Positions 25,308 to 32,498 of a stretch of DNA of 46,061 bases are shown one piece after another. Origin of the DNA: Bacillota bacterium. Its GTDB lineage: Bacteria > Bacillota > Clostridia > Peptostreptococcales > Anaerovoracaceae. Position 1 is the stretch's first letter; each line of letters begins with the position of its first letter. The translations under genes and the position numbers were made by a program. The notes under the pieces are model-generated. The model saw only the letters and a program-made list of their open reading frames with translations, ran no database searches and was not told the origin of the DNA. The DNA lies in the NCBI GenBank assembly GCA_029239605.1, contig JARBUO010000065.1, positions 1 through 46,061 of the forward strand, in the 5' to 3' direction.

Positions 25308-27380
25308 TCACAGATATCTTGCAATGACCTGAACCAGACGCGACGGCAGCTGCGACAGATCTGTGATATCTAAAAAGCGTTCCTGGCCGTAAATGTCACA
25401 GATCATTTCCTTGTCCTGGCCGATGGCTGCTGCGAGAAACAGAATGCCTTTTCGGCTGTATTCGCTCAGCACACCTTTCATATCCTCTATGGCTTTCTCG
25501 CCGGTATAGTCTGGCATAGCTTTTGGCTGACCGTCGCTGATGCTGATGAGAAGCTTTGTTTTTTGGGGCGCTGCTGACAGTTTTTCTGACAGGATACGAA
25601 GTGCCATACCATCCCGGTTATTGCTCCGACCTTGCATATCCATCAGGCTGTACTTGTCGTTCAAACCGGGGTTTTCCCACTCAATATAAGAGTAAAGGGA
25701 CATCCGTTCCAGCGGTGAACGATCAGCCGTATCTCCACAGATGATCGTGGGAATTCTGCAGTCTTTGCAAAACTCGTAGACCGCAACGGCTGCTTCCTTC
25801 GCCGCCTCCAGTCTGCCAAAGGCGCTCATGGAAGCAGACTCGTCAATGCGCAGCGCTACCGCAAGGGAAGGATCTTCATCGGGAGGAGACTTCCGGGAAA
25901 AATACCGGAAATCAGGGGATGCTGCTTTCTCAGCATGGAATCTGGTGCCGTATAGCCTGGACTTTGAAATCTCCGCAGAAACTTCGTGTTCCAGCAGGGG
26001 AGTGGTTTTCCGTACCAGCTCCCGGATGACGGGCATGATTCTCGATTCAATGTCACGATATTCCCGATGTTGGGCCAGGGTGGATTCCGGTCTGTGAACA
26101 ATCAGATTCACTTTTTCATGAGCAGAACCCTTTACCATTTCACGGGCTTGCTGGTTCAGATGTTTTCGAAAGTCCTTCTTCTCCTGTTCCCAGTCTTTGT
26201 TTTCCTTATTTTTCAGTTCATGATAGATGGGCGTTCCATCCTCTCCTTTATCACCACTTTCCGTATCCATTGTGGTTTCAGAGCTTATATCAGAGTGTCC
26301 TTCACTGTCTGCTGACTTTCTGAGGGCGACGGAAGGGATGTCTGCGAGAGACTGTTCTGCTCCTTCTGTTTCAACTGTTCCCTCCGTATGAATTTCCATG
26401 ACTTCTCCGTTGCTTTCGATGAAACGTGCTGACAGAGCTTCCAGCTCTGTCAGCAGCTCCTGCTTTGACAATGCCTGTTCCAGGATCAGGATTTCATCAG
26501 GGTCTGTGGTGATTTTATAGATCACCTTGTGGTACAGAGCGTTGATGGCTTCCGTACTCTGCAGGACAGCATCCACCCAGAAGAAATAGGAACGCATCCC
26601 AGAGGCGCCCTTGATGGCGTTTGCTTTTGCAGTTTGATCAAGCAATACTATAACACGTGCAAAGGTTAGCAGCAAGTCCTGATCGGCACACCCGGTTTTG
26701 GCCGCGGCGCGTTTCATCATGACTGGAATCTCAGGTAAATCCATTTTTTCACTGTGCTGCACCCGATCCCGAAGGGCTTCGTTCAGCGGGCGGCAGCCAT
26801 TGTAGCCGCGGTTTGTTGTTATGACCGCAATAAAATCCGGATGGCGGCGTACGATACGGGTAGGTAAATTGATGCTGCCATCCTGTTCCAACGCTGAGTT
26901 CAGCGCCATGAGCACCGCCGCATCCCGTATTACAGTTGGCTCCTGAATTTCCAGCAGCCAACCGTTTTCATACGCCCTGACAATCTCCGAGGGGTAGTAT
27001 TGGTAGGAAACTGTATTTGCATTGGCATCGGTTTTGTTTTTGAATTCAGTATTGAGTTCATTCTCAGGAAGGACCGGAAGGATGGAACCAAGCACGTCGG
27101 ATTTGTCCATGTCAGCGAAGCAGGTAACCTTTGTATAGGGAAGGCCGAAGTTGGCGGAGAGCGCCTTTGCAAGTTGCGTTTTCCCCGAACCAGCATCCCC
27201 TTCCAGCAGGATTGTGGTAATTTTCATTTCATCCCGATTCCAGTTTCGCTTCACCTCGGAGCAGATGCGCCGTTCAGCTTCACTTTCAATATGCGTAGGT
27301 GGTTTTTGCCAAACTAGTTTTTTCTCTTCTTCTGTCAGCCGTCTGGCAGGAGACAGAAGCCATTGCTGTTCCATCTTCAT
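25308..27380 (-). CDS. MoxR/CbbQ-type AAA+ ATPase fused to a von Willebrand A domain
   Basis: A 690-residue cytosolic fusion. The AAA+ domain (about 30-300) has Walker A EGDAGSGKT (61-68), a Walker-B position WLLEIQE (141-147, with Glu where Asp is usual), sensor-1 VITTNRG (Asn 190) and arginine-finger segment LNEALRDR. An acidic, low-complexity linker (about 320-400) leads to a basic helical region and a C-terminal vWA domain with an intact MIDAS, RIDESASMS (near residue 510), plus the later SISDGQP. Normally MoxR/CbbQ ATPases and vWA proteins (CbbO, NorD type) are separate partners that remodel or load metal into client proteins; here one chain carries both. It follows the DUF6530-like gene by 54 bp. 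The client is unknown. Confidence 0.88.
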   Translation of the reverse strand: MKMEQQWLLSPARRLTEEEKKLVWQKPPTHIESEAERRICSEVKRNWNRDEMKITTILLEGDAGSGKTQLAKALSANFGLPYTKVTCFADMDKSDVLGSILPVLPENELNTEFKNKTDANANTVSYQYYPSEIVRAYENGWLLEIQEPTVIRDAAVLMALNSALEQDGSINLPTRIVRRHPDFIAVITTNRGYNGCRPLNEALRDRVQHSEKMDLPEIPVMMKRAAAKTGCADQDLLLTFARVIVLLDQTAKANAIKGASGMRSYFFWVDAVLQSTEAINALYHKVIYKITTDPDEILILEQALSKQELLTELEALSARFIESNGEVMEIHTEGTVETEGAEQSLADIPSVALRKSADSEGHSDISSETTMDTESGDKGEDGTPIYHELKNKENKDWEQEKKDFRKHLNQQAREMVKGSAHEKVNLIVHRPESTLAQHREYRDIESRIMPVIRELVRKTTPLLEHEVSAEISKSRLYGTRFHAEKAASPDFRYFSRKSPPDEDPSLAVALRIDESASMSAFGRLEAAKEAAVAVYEFCKDCRIPTIICGDTADRSPLERMSLYSYIEWENPGLNDKYSLMDMQGRSNNRDGMALRILSEKLSAAPQKTKLLISISDGQPKAMPDYTGEKAIEDMKGVLSEYSRKGILFLAAAIGQDKEMICDIYGQERFLDITDLSQLPSRLVQVIARYL

Positions 27381-27434
27381 CTAACTCCATTTCTTTAAGT
27401 TCAATACAATCCAATAGGATATGATTTCTTTGAT

Positions 27435-27953
27435 TTAATAATATTCCATTTCTTCTAAGATCCGGGACAGTACCCGGAGCCGTTCCCCGGTCAGTTCACC
27501 AAGATCGCTGAGCGACTGTGAGAATTTCTTTATGTCTCCATTAATATCAGGATTTTCAATGCAGACCGAGACCGGCATGACGCCGCCCTGTACACCTACG
27601 CGTTCCACGGTCGGTTTCTCCGGATCGTAGAGTAGGGGAAGCCGGTATGCTTCCCGGAAGTGCAGCATGGTGCGGCTTAAAAAAATCATCAGATCCATTA
27701 CCTGATGAATGGGAAGTTCTGCACTGATTTCCAGATTGCCGTCTGCTGTTTCTTTCCAGATTTGCGCAGCGATCGGTGTATTTTTATTGCCCTCCTGTGT
27801 GGGGGCCCCTAATGTCAGCCGCTTGACGTTAGAACGATAGGCGTCCCGCCCGTCGATCCGGTTATATTGATCCGCAGCCATTACAATATTTTCATTCATT
27901 ATTGTGCTCTCATTCCTTTCAATATTCTCGTTTACTTTCATATCCTCATTCAT
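27435..27953 (-). CDS. DUF6530-like protein
   Basis: About 172 residues. The body (YNRIDGRDAYRSNVKRLTLG, LPIHQVMDLMIFLSRTMLHF, REAYRLPLLYDPEKP, SLSDLGELTGERLRVLSRIL) resembles what I remember of DUF6530; that name needs confirmation. No catalytic motif is evident. The first 35 residues are a repetitive Asn/Glu/Met stretch (MNEDMKVNENIERNESTI). ATG at 27953 is preferred because it overlaps the preceding gene's stop as ATGA, with AAGAAG eight bases upstream; an in-frame ATG at 27959 and longer starts exist. Tight coupling to the nuclease-like gene and the AAA/vWA gene suggests a shared function. Confidence 0.75.
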   Translation of the reverse strand: MNEDMKVNENIERNESTIMNENIVMAADQYNRIDGRDAYRSNVKRLTLGAPTQEGNKNTPIAAQIWKETADGNLEISAELPIHQVMDLMIFLSRTMLHFREAYRLPLLYDPEKPTVERVGVQGGVMPVSVCIENPDINGDIKKFSQSLSDLGELTGERLRVLSRILEEMEYY

Positions 27954-28294
27954 TTCCATATCTTCTTTGCATTCGGATCTTCCGCAAGGCACTGCTCTCG
28001 CAGCTCCTCCAGCTTGGCCTTGTGATTATCAGAAGGATTATCATATTTCAGGACCTTCACCACGGAAAGGTCGAAGCTTTCTTTGCCGTAAAGATTCCAA
28101 AGTTCTTGGAGCCTCTTGTTGGGATGTGTCTTTCCTGTGAGTTTTACGTTGGTACTGTTAAAGTCAGCTTTTGTATCATTTGATATCCCCAGAAACGTTT
28201 CGTTCGTTACTGTGCAGCGGAAAGAGATTACCCCCATTTCCGGCCGTCTGTTTTTATACTCTTCAAGGAGTTCTTTTTTTCGTTTCATGTCCAT
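27950..28294 (-). CDS. GIY-YIG nuclease family-like small protein
   Basis: A 114-residue protein opening the AAA/vWA operon. It resembles short proteins annotated as GIY-YIG nucleases: KKELLEEYKNRRPEMGVISF (GVI at the GIY position), LGISNDTKADFNSTNVKL (a Gly-Ile-Ser segment), THPNKRLQELWNLYGKESFD and the closing REQCLAEDPNAKKIWK. The exact catalytic Tyr/Arg/Glu set of true GIY-YIG nucleases is not obvious, so nuclease activity is doubtful. ATG at 28294 is chosen for GAGGTG six bases upstream; GTG at 28301-28303 overlaps that site. The stop codon overlaps the next start (ATGA). Confidence 0.72.
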   Translation of the reverse strand: MDMKRKKELLEEYKNRRPEMGVISFRCTVTNETFLGISNDTKADFNSTNVKLTGKTHPNKRLQELWNLYGKESFDLSVVKVLKYDNPSDNHKAKLEELREQCLAEDPNAKKIWK

Positions 28295-28312
28295 AGTGTT
28301 CACCTCGTTTTT

Positions 28313-28341
28313 ATTGTATATGCTGAATGTGAGAAAAACAA
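28313..28341 (-). promoter_or_regulatory. promoter of the AAA/vWA operon
   Basis: On the minus strand TTGTTT (28336-28341) and TACAAT (28313-28318) are separated by 17 bases, just upstream of the first ribosome site. A repeated CTACG element (CTACG-CTC-CGTAG at 28343-28355) lies directly upstream of the -35 box and could be an operator. Confidence 0.55.
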
Positions 28342-28520
28342 TCTACGCTCCGTAGAGTCTACGATAATATAAAATCGAAAACTAAAAAAACGCCGATTCT
28401 TTGCACTTTTTGAATAGAAAGTATTAAAATCTGTGCTTTTTCAATATGCATTGACTTGACTTAGCTCAGTACGGTAATATGAATGGAACAGGTCATAATC
28501 AATTTTTGGGAGGAGATTTA

Positions 28521-28592
28521 ATGATGGAGGGGATTTGGCAGAAGGATTCTTATACTTCACGAAATACAGATAGACTGCAAAAAAAGGATTGA
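28521..28592 (+). CDS. small ORF, 23 residues, with a strong ribosome site
   Basis: ATGATGGAGG begins an ORF of 23 codons reading MMEGIWQKDSYTSRNTDRLQ then KKD. It has GGGAGGAG seven bases upstream, better than many real genes here, and promoter-like TTGACT elements near 28451-28461. It ends inside the -35 box of the next promoter. It could be a leader peptide, a true small protein or the start of a deleted gene; the residue content gives no clue. Confidence 0.35.
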   Translation: MMEGIWQKDSYTSRNTDRLQKKD

Positions 28593-28619
28593 CCTAGAGT
28601 GAACTCTAAGCGATATAAT
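28589..28619 (+). promoter_or_regulatory. MerR-type promoter with 19-bp spacer and operator
   Basis: TTGACC (28589-28594) and a perfect TATAAT (28614-28619) are separated by 19 bases, the unusual spacing that MerR-family activators correct by twisting DNA. The spacer holds the dyad CCTAGAGT-GA-ACTCTAAG (28593-28610) with a single mismatch, like operators of the AdhR/NmlR-type MerR proteins. It drives the DUF362 gene. No MerR regulator is encoded in the window. Confidence 0.8.
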
Positions 28620-28697
28620 TCTATTAATAACAAATTCTATCTGCAGAGTTCGCAGAACAGTATCGGCAGATATGGATCAAAGAACAGGAGTGAAGTG

Positions 28698-29849
28698 ATG
28701 GAAAAGTCAAAGGTTTACTTTACAGATTTTAGAACGATGGCCTTCGGAGATGGACTGCCGGTAAAGCTGAAAAAGCTGATCAAAGAGGCTGGCATAGGCC
28801 AGATCGATATGAACGGAAAGTTTGTTGCGATTAAGATGCATTTCGGTGAGCTGGGGAATGTGAGCTTTCTTCGGCCCAATTATGCAAAAGCCGTAGCTGA
28901 TGTTGTGAAAGAACTTGGCGGAAAGCCATTTTTGACGGACTGCAATACCATGTACCCTGGAAGCAGAAAGAATGCTTTGGAGCACTTAGAATGTGCATGG
29001 GAGAATGGGTTCTCTCCTTTGTCGGTAGGATGTCCAATATTAATCGGAGACGGTTTGAAAGGTACCGATGATATTGAGGTACCTGTTGCAGGGGGCGAGT
29101 ATGTAAAAAGTGCAAAAATTGGCAGGGCTGTTATGGATGCAGATGTTTTTATCAGTCTGACTCACTTTAAAGGACATGAAATGACAGGCTTTGGCGGGGC
29201 GATCAAAAACATAGGCATGGGATGCGGTTCCCGTGCAGGAAAAAAGGAACAGCACAGCAGCGGAAAACCATATATTGCTCCGGATCTGTGCAGAGCCTGC
29301 ATGAAATGTCAGAAAGAATGTGCCAACGAAGGACTGGTATTCGATCAGGAGCATAAGAAGATGACAGTGGATCAGGATCATTGTGTAGGCTGCGGCCGTT
29401 GTCTTGGTGCATGCAACTTCGATGCCATTGCGTTTGACAATGATGAGGCGAATGAACTTCTGAACCGCCGAATGGCTGAGTATACAAAAGCAGTCGTTGA
29501 CGGTCGGCCTAATTTTCATATTTCATTAGTAATGGATGTGTCGCCCAACTGCGACTGCCACGGAGAAAATGACGCTCCCATTCTGCCAGACTTGGGAATG
29601 TTCGCTTCATTTGATCCTTTGGCACTGGATCAGGCCTGCGTTGATGCTTGTCTGAAGGCTGCACCCCTGCCCGGCAGCCAGTTGGCTGACAACCTGGCAA
29701 AGAAGGGGTTTGTTGACCACCATGATCACTTTATCAATTCCTCTCCGGAATCAGAGTGGCAAAGCTGTATGGACCAGGCAGAGAAAATCGGTTTGGGAAC
29801 ACGGGACTATGAGCTCATTTCTGTGCTGCAGACCCATTCCCATCACTGA
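28698..29849 (+). CDS. DUF362 protein with two 4Fe-4S motifs
   Basis: A 383-residue cytosolic iron-sulfur protein. The N-terminal DUF362 domain covers about residues 40-190 (VAIKMHFGELGNVSFLRP, TDCNTMYPGSRKNALEHL, DVFISLTHFKGHEMTGFGG, AIKNIGMGCGSRAGK). Two ferredoxin clusters follow: CRACMKCQKEC (completed by a later Cys) and CVGCGRCLGAC. The C-terminal part (SPNCDCHGENDAPILPDLG, FDPLALDQACVD) belongs to DUF362. The family's reaction is not known; members are common in anaerobes and suggest an electron-transfer or redox-maturation role. ATG at 28698 has AGGAG seven bases upstream; the longer frame from 28599 would start inside the MerR operator and is rejected. Regulation by a MerR-type activator is expected from the promoter. 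Confidence 0.88.
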   Translation: MEKSKVYFTDFRTMAFGDGLPVKLKKLIKEAGIGQIDMNGKFVAIKMHFGELGNVSFLRPNYAKAVADVVKELGGKPFLTDCNTMYPGSRKNALEHLECAWENGFSPLSVGCPILIGDGLKGTDDIEVPVAGGEYVKSAKIGRAVMDADVFISLTHFKGHEMTGFGGAIKNIGMGCGSRAGKKEQHSSGKPYIAPDLCRACMKCQKECANEGLVFDQEHKKMTVDQDHCVGCGRCLGACNFDAIAFDNDEANELLNRRMAEYTKAVVDGRPNFHISLVMDVSPNCDCHGENDAPILPDLGMFASFDPLALDQACVDACLKAAPLPGSQLADNLAKKGFVDHHDHFINSSPESEWQSCMDQAEKIGLGTRDYELISVLQTHSHH

Positions 29850-29952
29850 CAGGATTTCTTTTAACCTCGCAAATCAATAGGATACATGTAAACTTGGTAA
29901 TTAGTATTTCCTAATGAAAGACCCACTGTGTCAAACAGGAAAAATCAAGCAT

Positions 29953-29991
29953 ATGACGCTTATCAATGAGTTATTGGTGGCGTCATTTTTT
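29953..29991 (+). terminator. intrinsic terminator after the DUF362 gene
   Basis: ATGACGC (29953-29959) pairs with GCGTCAT (29980-29986), with extra inner pairing, followed by TTTTT. It lies about 100 bp after the DUF362 stop codon; the rest of this 319-bp gap carries the response-regulator promoter. Confidence 0.8.
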
Positions 29992-30041
29992 CTGCTTAAA
30001 ATTCTCTGCAGAAAATCATGTCGAAATCGGAAAATGGAAGA

Positions 30042-30070
30042 TTGTACTAAAAAACCAGTTGGATTATAAT
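30042..30070 (+). promoter_or_regulatory. promoter of the orphan response regulator gene
   Basis: TTGTAC (30042-30047) and a perfect TATAAT (30065-30070) are 17 bases apart, about 100 bases upstream of the ATG. Confidence 0.6.
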
Positions 30071-30168
30071 AGAGATAATTTGTCTTATTAATATGGATGA
30101 ATAACAGAGAAATCAATGAAATTACACTGCGATACTTTTGCTTATGACAATATAAGGAGAGGAGTAAT

Positions 30169-31281
30169 ATGATAAAAGCAATTGTACTGGATGACGAATT
30201 GGCTGCAGGGAAATGGCTAAGCATGAAGCTAAAGGAAACCGGTCGTGTAGAAGTGTTTTGCACCTTACAAAACCCTCTTGAATTAACAGAGAACTTAAAT
30301 AAAAATCATATTGATGTGGTATTTCTGGATATTGAAATGCCTGAGATTTCAGGAATAGAACTTGCACTACAGTTGAGCATGAAAGAAAATGCACCGGAGA
30401 TAATTTTCGTGACAGCGTACGATCGCTATGCACTGGAAGCGTTTCGTGCAGATGCCCTTGACTATCTGGTAAAACCGGTAATTGAGAGAGACCTGGAGCG
30501 TGTTTTGGCAAAACTTGAGAAAAGGCTGAAAAGTCATACCAATGTTACGGAAAGGCCTCAGCCTGCAATCGAGAAGCGCTGCTTTTCCATATCCGATGTC
30601 AACCTGAATTTTCCAACTGCTAAGTGTGAGGAACTATTTCTATACATGCTGCTGAAGAACAAACAGTCGGTTTCCAAGTGGGAGATTATCGAGGACTTAT
30701 GGCCAGGGAAAGGGTTGGGCAAGGGAGAAGCAAATATCCGCACAACAGCATTTCGCTTAAATCAGGTGCTGGACAAGCAGGGGCTTGATTTACGCGTGAA
30801 ATCAACAAAAGGATATTACCACTTTTCTTCTGTTTTTAACAAAAACGAAGTCGTTGCTGTTAGACCTTTTCCTATGACAGAAGATTTGCAGCATATAGAA
30901 GCCTCTGCTGTGGAAATTCTAAGGCAACATAATTTTCTTAAAATCATGGAAGAAAAGGACTATCTTTGGGCTATCATGCTGAAGGAGCATGAAAGTGCTT
31001 ATTATAAATGGGCCATGGATTTGATTGAGCACTACCGTGATCCGGAACCTTTGTGCCTTCAGGCTCTGTGCTATTTACAGGAACAATTTCCATGGAAAGA
31101 ATCTCTTCTAGCAGAAATTTTACCGCTGATGATGAAACTGGAGGGAGCCGTTGCGCTGAGACGCTTTTTTCAGCACCAGGAGGAGGAGCGTTCTCAAACC
31201 GGAATCAAACTTAGCCAGACAATCCAAGCTCTCTACGATAACCTGCTCTTAAATAGCCCTCAATACAAAGAAAAATTGTAG
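30169..31281 (+). CDS. orphan response regulator with SARP-like output
   Basis: A 370-residue protein. The receiver domain (1-120) has the acidic pair DDE (8-9), phospho-acceptor Asp 54 in VVFLDIEMPEISG, the VTAYD switch segment and LVKPV Lys. Residues about 130-225 form an OmpR/SARP-type winged helix (KQSVSKWEIIEDLWPG, and NIRTTAFRLNQVLDKQ, with the KSTKGYYHF wing). The C-terminal 140 residues are helical and resemble a bacterial transcriptional activator (BTAD/TPR) domain. No histidine kinase gene is adjacent. The ribosome site AAGGAGAGGAG is strong. It lies 158 bp upstream of the interrupted SLH surface protein in the same direction, so it may control that gene. Confidence 0.85.
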   Translation: MIKAIVLDDELAAGKWLSMKLKETGRVEVFCTLQNPLELTENLNKNHIDVVFLDIEMPEISGIELALQLSMKENAPEIIFVTAYDRYALEAFRADALDYLVKPVIERDLERVLAKLEKRLKSHTNVTERPQPAIEKRCFSISDVNLNFPTAKCEELFLYMLLKNKQSVSKWEIIEDLWPGKGLGKGEANIRTTAFRLNQVLDKQGLDLRVKSTKGYYHFSSVFNKNEVVAVRPFPMTEDLQHIEASAVEILRQHNFLKIMEEKDYLWAIMLKEHESAYYKWAMDLIEHYRDPEPLCLQALCYLQEQFPWKESLLAEILPLMMKLEGAVALRRFFQHQEEERSQTGIKLSQTIQALYDNLLLNSPQYKEKL

Positions 31282-31370
31282 AGAAACGGCAAATTATGTC
31301 GTAAAAAATCGAGTTTGTAATTTTTTTGTAACTTTTTGCAGATAAAATGAATCATTAAACCCAAATAAAA

Positions 31371-31393
31371 GGAATGATGATTGAGATCATTCC
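31371..31393 (+). promoter_or_regulatory. leader hairpin before the interrupted surface protein gene
   Basis: GGAATGAT and ATCATTCC form a perfect eight-base stem with the loop GATTGAG, 46 bases before the start codon. No T tract follows, so it is probably a message-stabilising or regulatory leader structure. Confidence 0.4.
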
Positions 31394-31439
31394 GGCAGGC
31401 AGGACTTTTACACTTGAATTTATGATTAGGGGGTAAAAA

Positions 31440-32498
31440 ATGATTCAAAGAATGCAACACAAATTAACGGCAGTTTTACTGATCATTGCACTGACAGTAA
31501 GTATGCTGCCCGGGATGGCACAGGAAGTCTGGGCTGATCCCGGTGGAGCTGAGATGTCCTTAAGGACCATCGGTACTCATGTATTCAATTCCGTGACGGA
31601 AGGCTACGGGACGCAGCCGTTCCATCAGGAAACTATCGACAATACGGGAGATGGCGGCACGGGCGAGTTGACAATCGAACTTGGCGGAGCAAATCCCGAG
31701 GCTTTCACACTTTCAAAAACGAGTATTACCAACATCGAAGCGAACAAGAGCGACTACTTTAATATTACTCCGAAAACAGGCCTTACTGCCAATACCTACA
31801 CGGCTACAGTCACCGTTTCGGGACCTGGTGTAACAGCGAAAAGCTTTGATGTTAGCTTTCTTGTAAGCCCGGCAGGAGCAACCTATACTGCTACCATCAG
31901 AACATATATTGACGATACAAGTTCTGATGTGACGGGAAAAGTAGAGCTTTGGAAAAACGGCAGTCTTGCAGCAGAGGCTGAAAAGACTGAAACTGGCGGC
32001 TATACAGAGATACATATCGGAGATGATGACACTGGAATTTCTGTTGGTATTAACGGTGGGCCGAATAGCAACGCAGTGAATTATTATACGGTAAACTTTT
32101 CGTCCATAACAGCAGGCACTGCAGATGCAAGCAGCGTTACCGCAACAGCCAATGGTTCTTCCATCAGCAGCGGAACATTGGTTTTAAAAAATGCAAGTGT
32201 CATCTTTACTGCAAAAGGGAAAGGTGCGGCCAGCTATACCTATGGGTGGAATGATGCAGGTAGCACCACAACTGCAACACTGAGCATCGCCTTTCTGAAG
32301 ACTCCAGTAAACGTTGCTTGTACGGTTGCAGGAGTGGGAGAACCACCGGCAGAGCCGGATTACGACATCAACGGAGACGGTTATCTGTGGACAGGAAACA
32401 GCGAAAAGATTGTTTTATCAGGTGATAACGACATATTGAATCAGAAGATGGATCGACGGTCACGATCAATGGAAATTCAATTGCCTTCGATGAGATGA
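31440..32498 (+). CDS. N-terminal segment of the interrupted surface protein
   Basis: A 352-residue frame with a classic signal peptide: basic start MIQRMQHK, hydrophobic LTAVLLIIALTVSML and a cleavage site around VWADPGG. It continues with an Ig-like/choice-of-anchor region (GTGELTIELGGANPEAFTLS, LTANTYTATVTVSGPGV) and a domain that ends in DYDINGDGYLWTGNSEKIVL. The last 20 residues (QKMDRRSRSMEIQLPSMR) are out of character and are the frameshifted tail. As written it would be a secreted protein without wall anchor. It has a GGGGG-type ribosome region just before the ATG. Confidence 0.8.
   Translation: MIQRMQHKLTAVLLIIALTVSMLPGMAQEVWADPGGAEMSLRTIGTHVFNSVTEGYGTQPFHQETIDNTGDGGTGELTIELGGANPEAFTLSKTSITNIEANKSDYFNITPKTGLTANTYTATVTVSGPGVTAKSFDVSFLVSPAGATYTATIRTYIDDTSSDVTGKVELWKNGSLAAEAEKTETGGYTEIHIGDDDTGISVGINGGPNSNAVNYYTVNFSSITAGTADASSVTATANGSSISSGTLVLKNASVIFTAKGKGAASYTYGWNDAGSTTTATLSIAFLKTPVNVACTVAGVGEPPAEPDYDINGDGYLWTGNSEKIVLSGDNDILNQKMDRRSRSMEIQLPSMR

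Noticed and set aside
28599-28697. Longer N-terminus for the DUF362 protein
   Set aside because: The GTG lies inside the MerR operator upstream of the -10 box, so it cannot be in the transcript from that promoter.
32426-32455. Programmed -1 ribosomal frameshift
   Set aside because: No slippery heptamer and no stable downstream structure at the junction; a missing base explains the change better.
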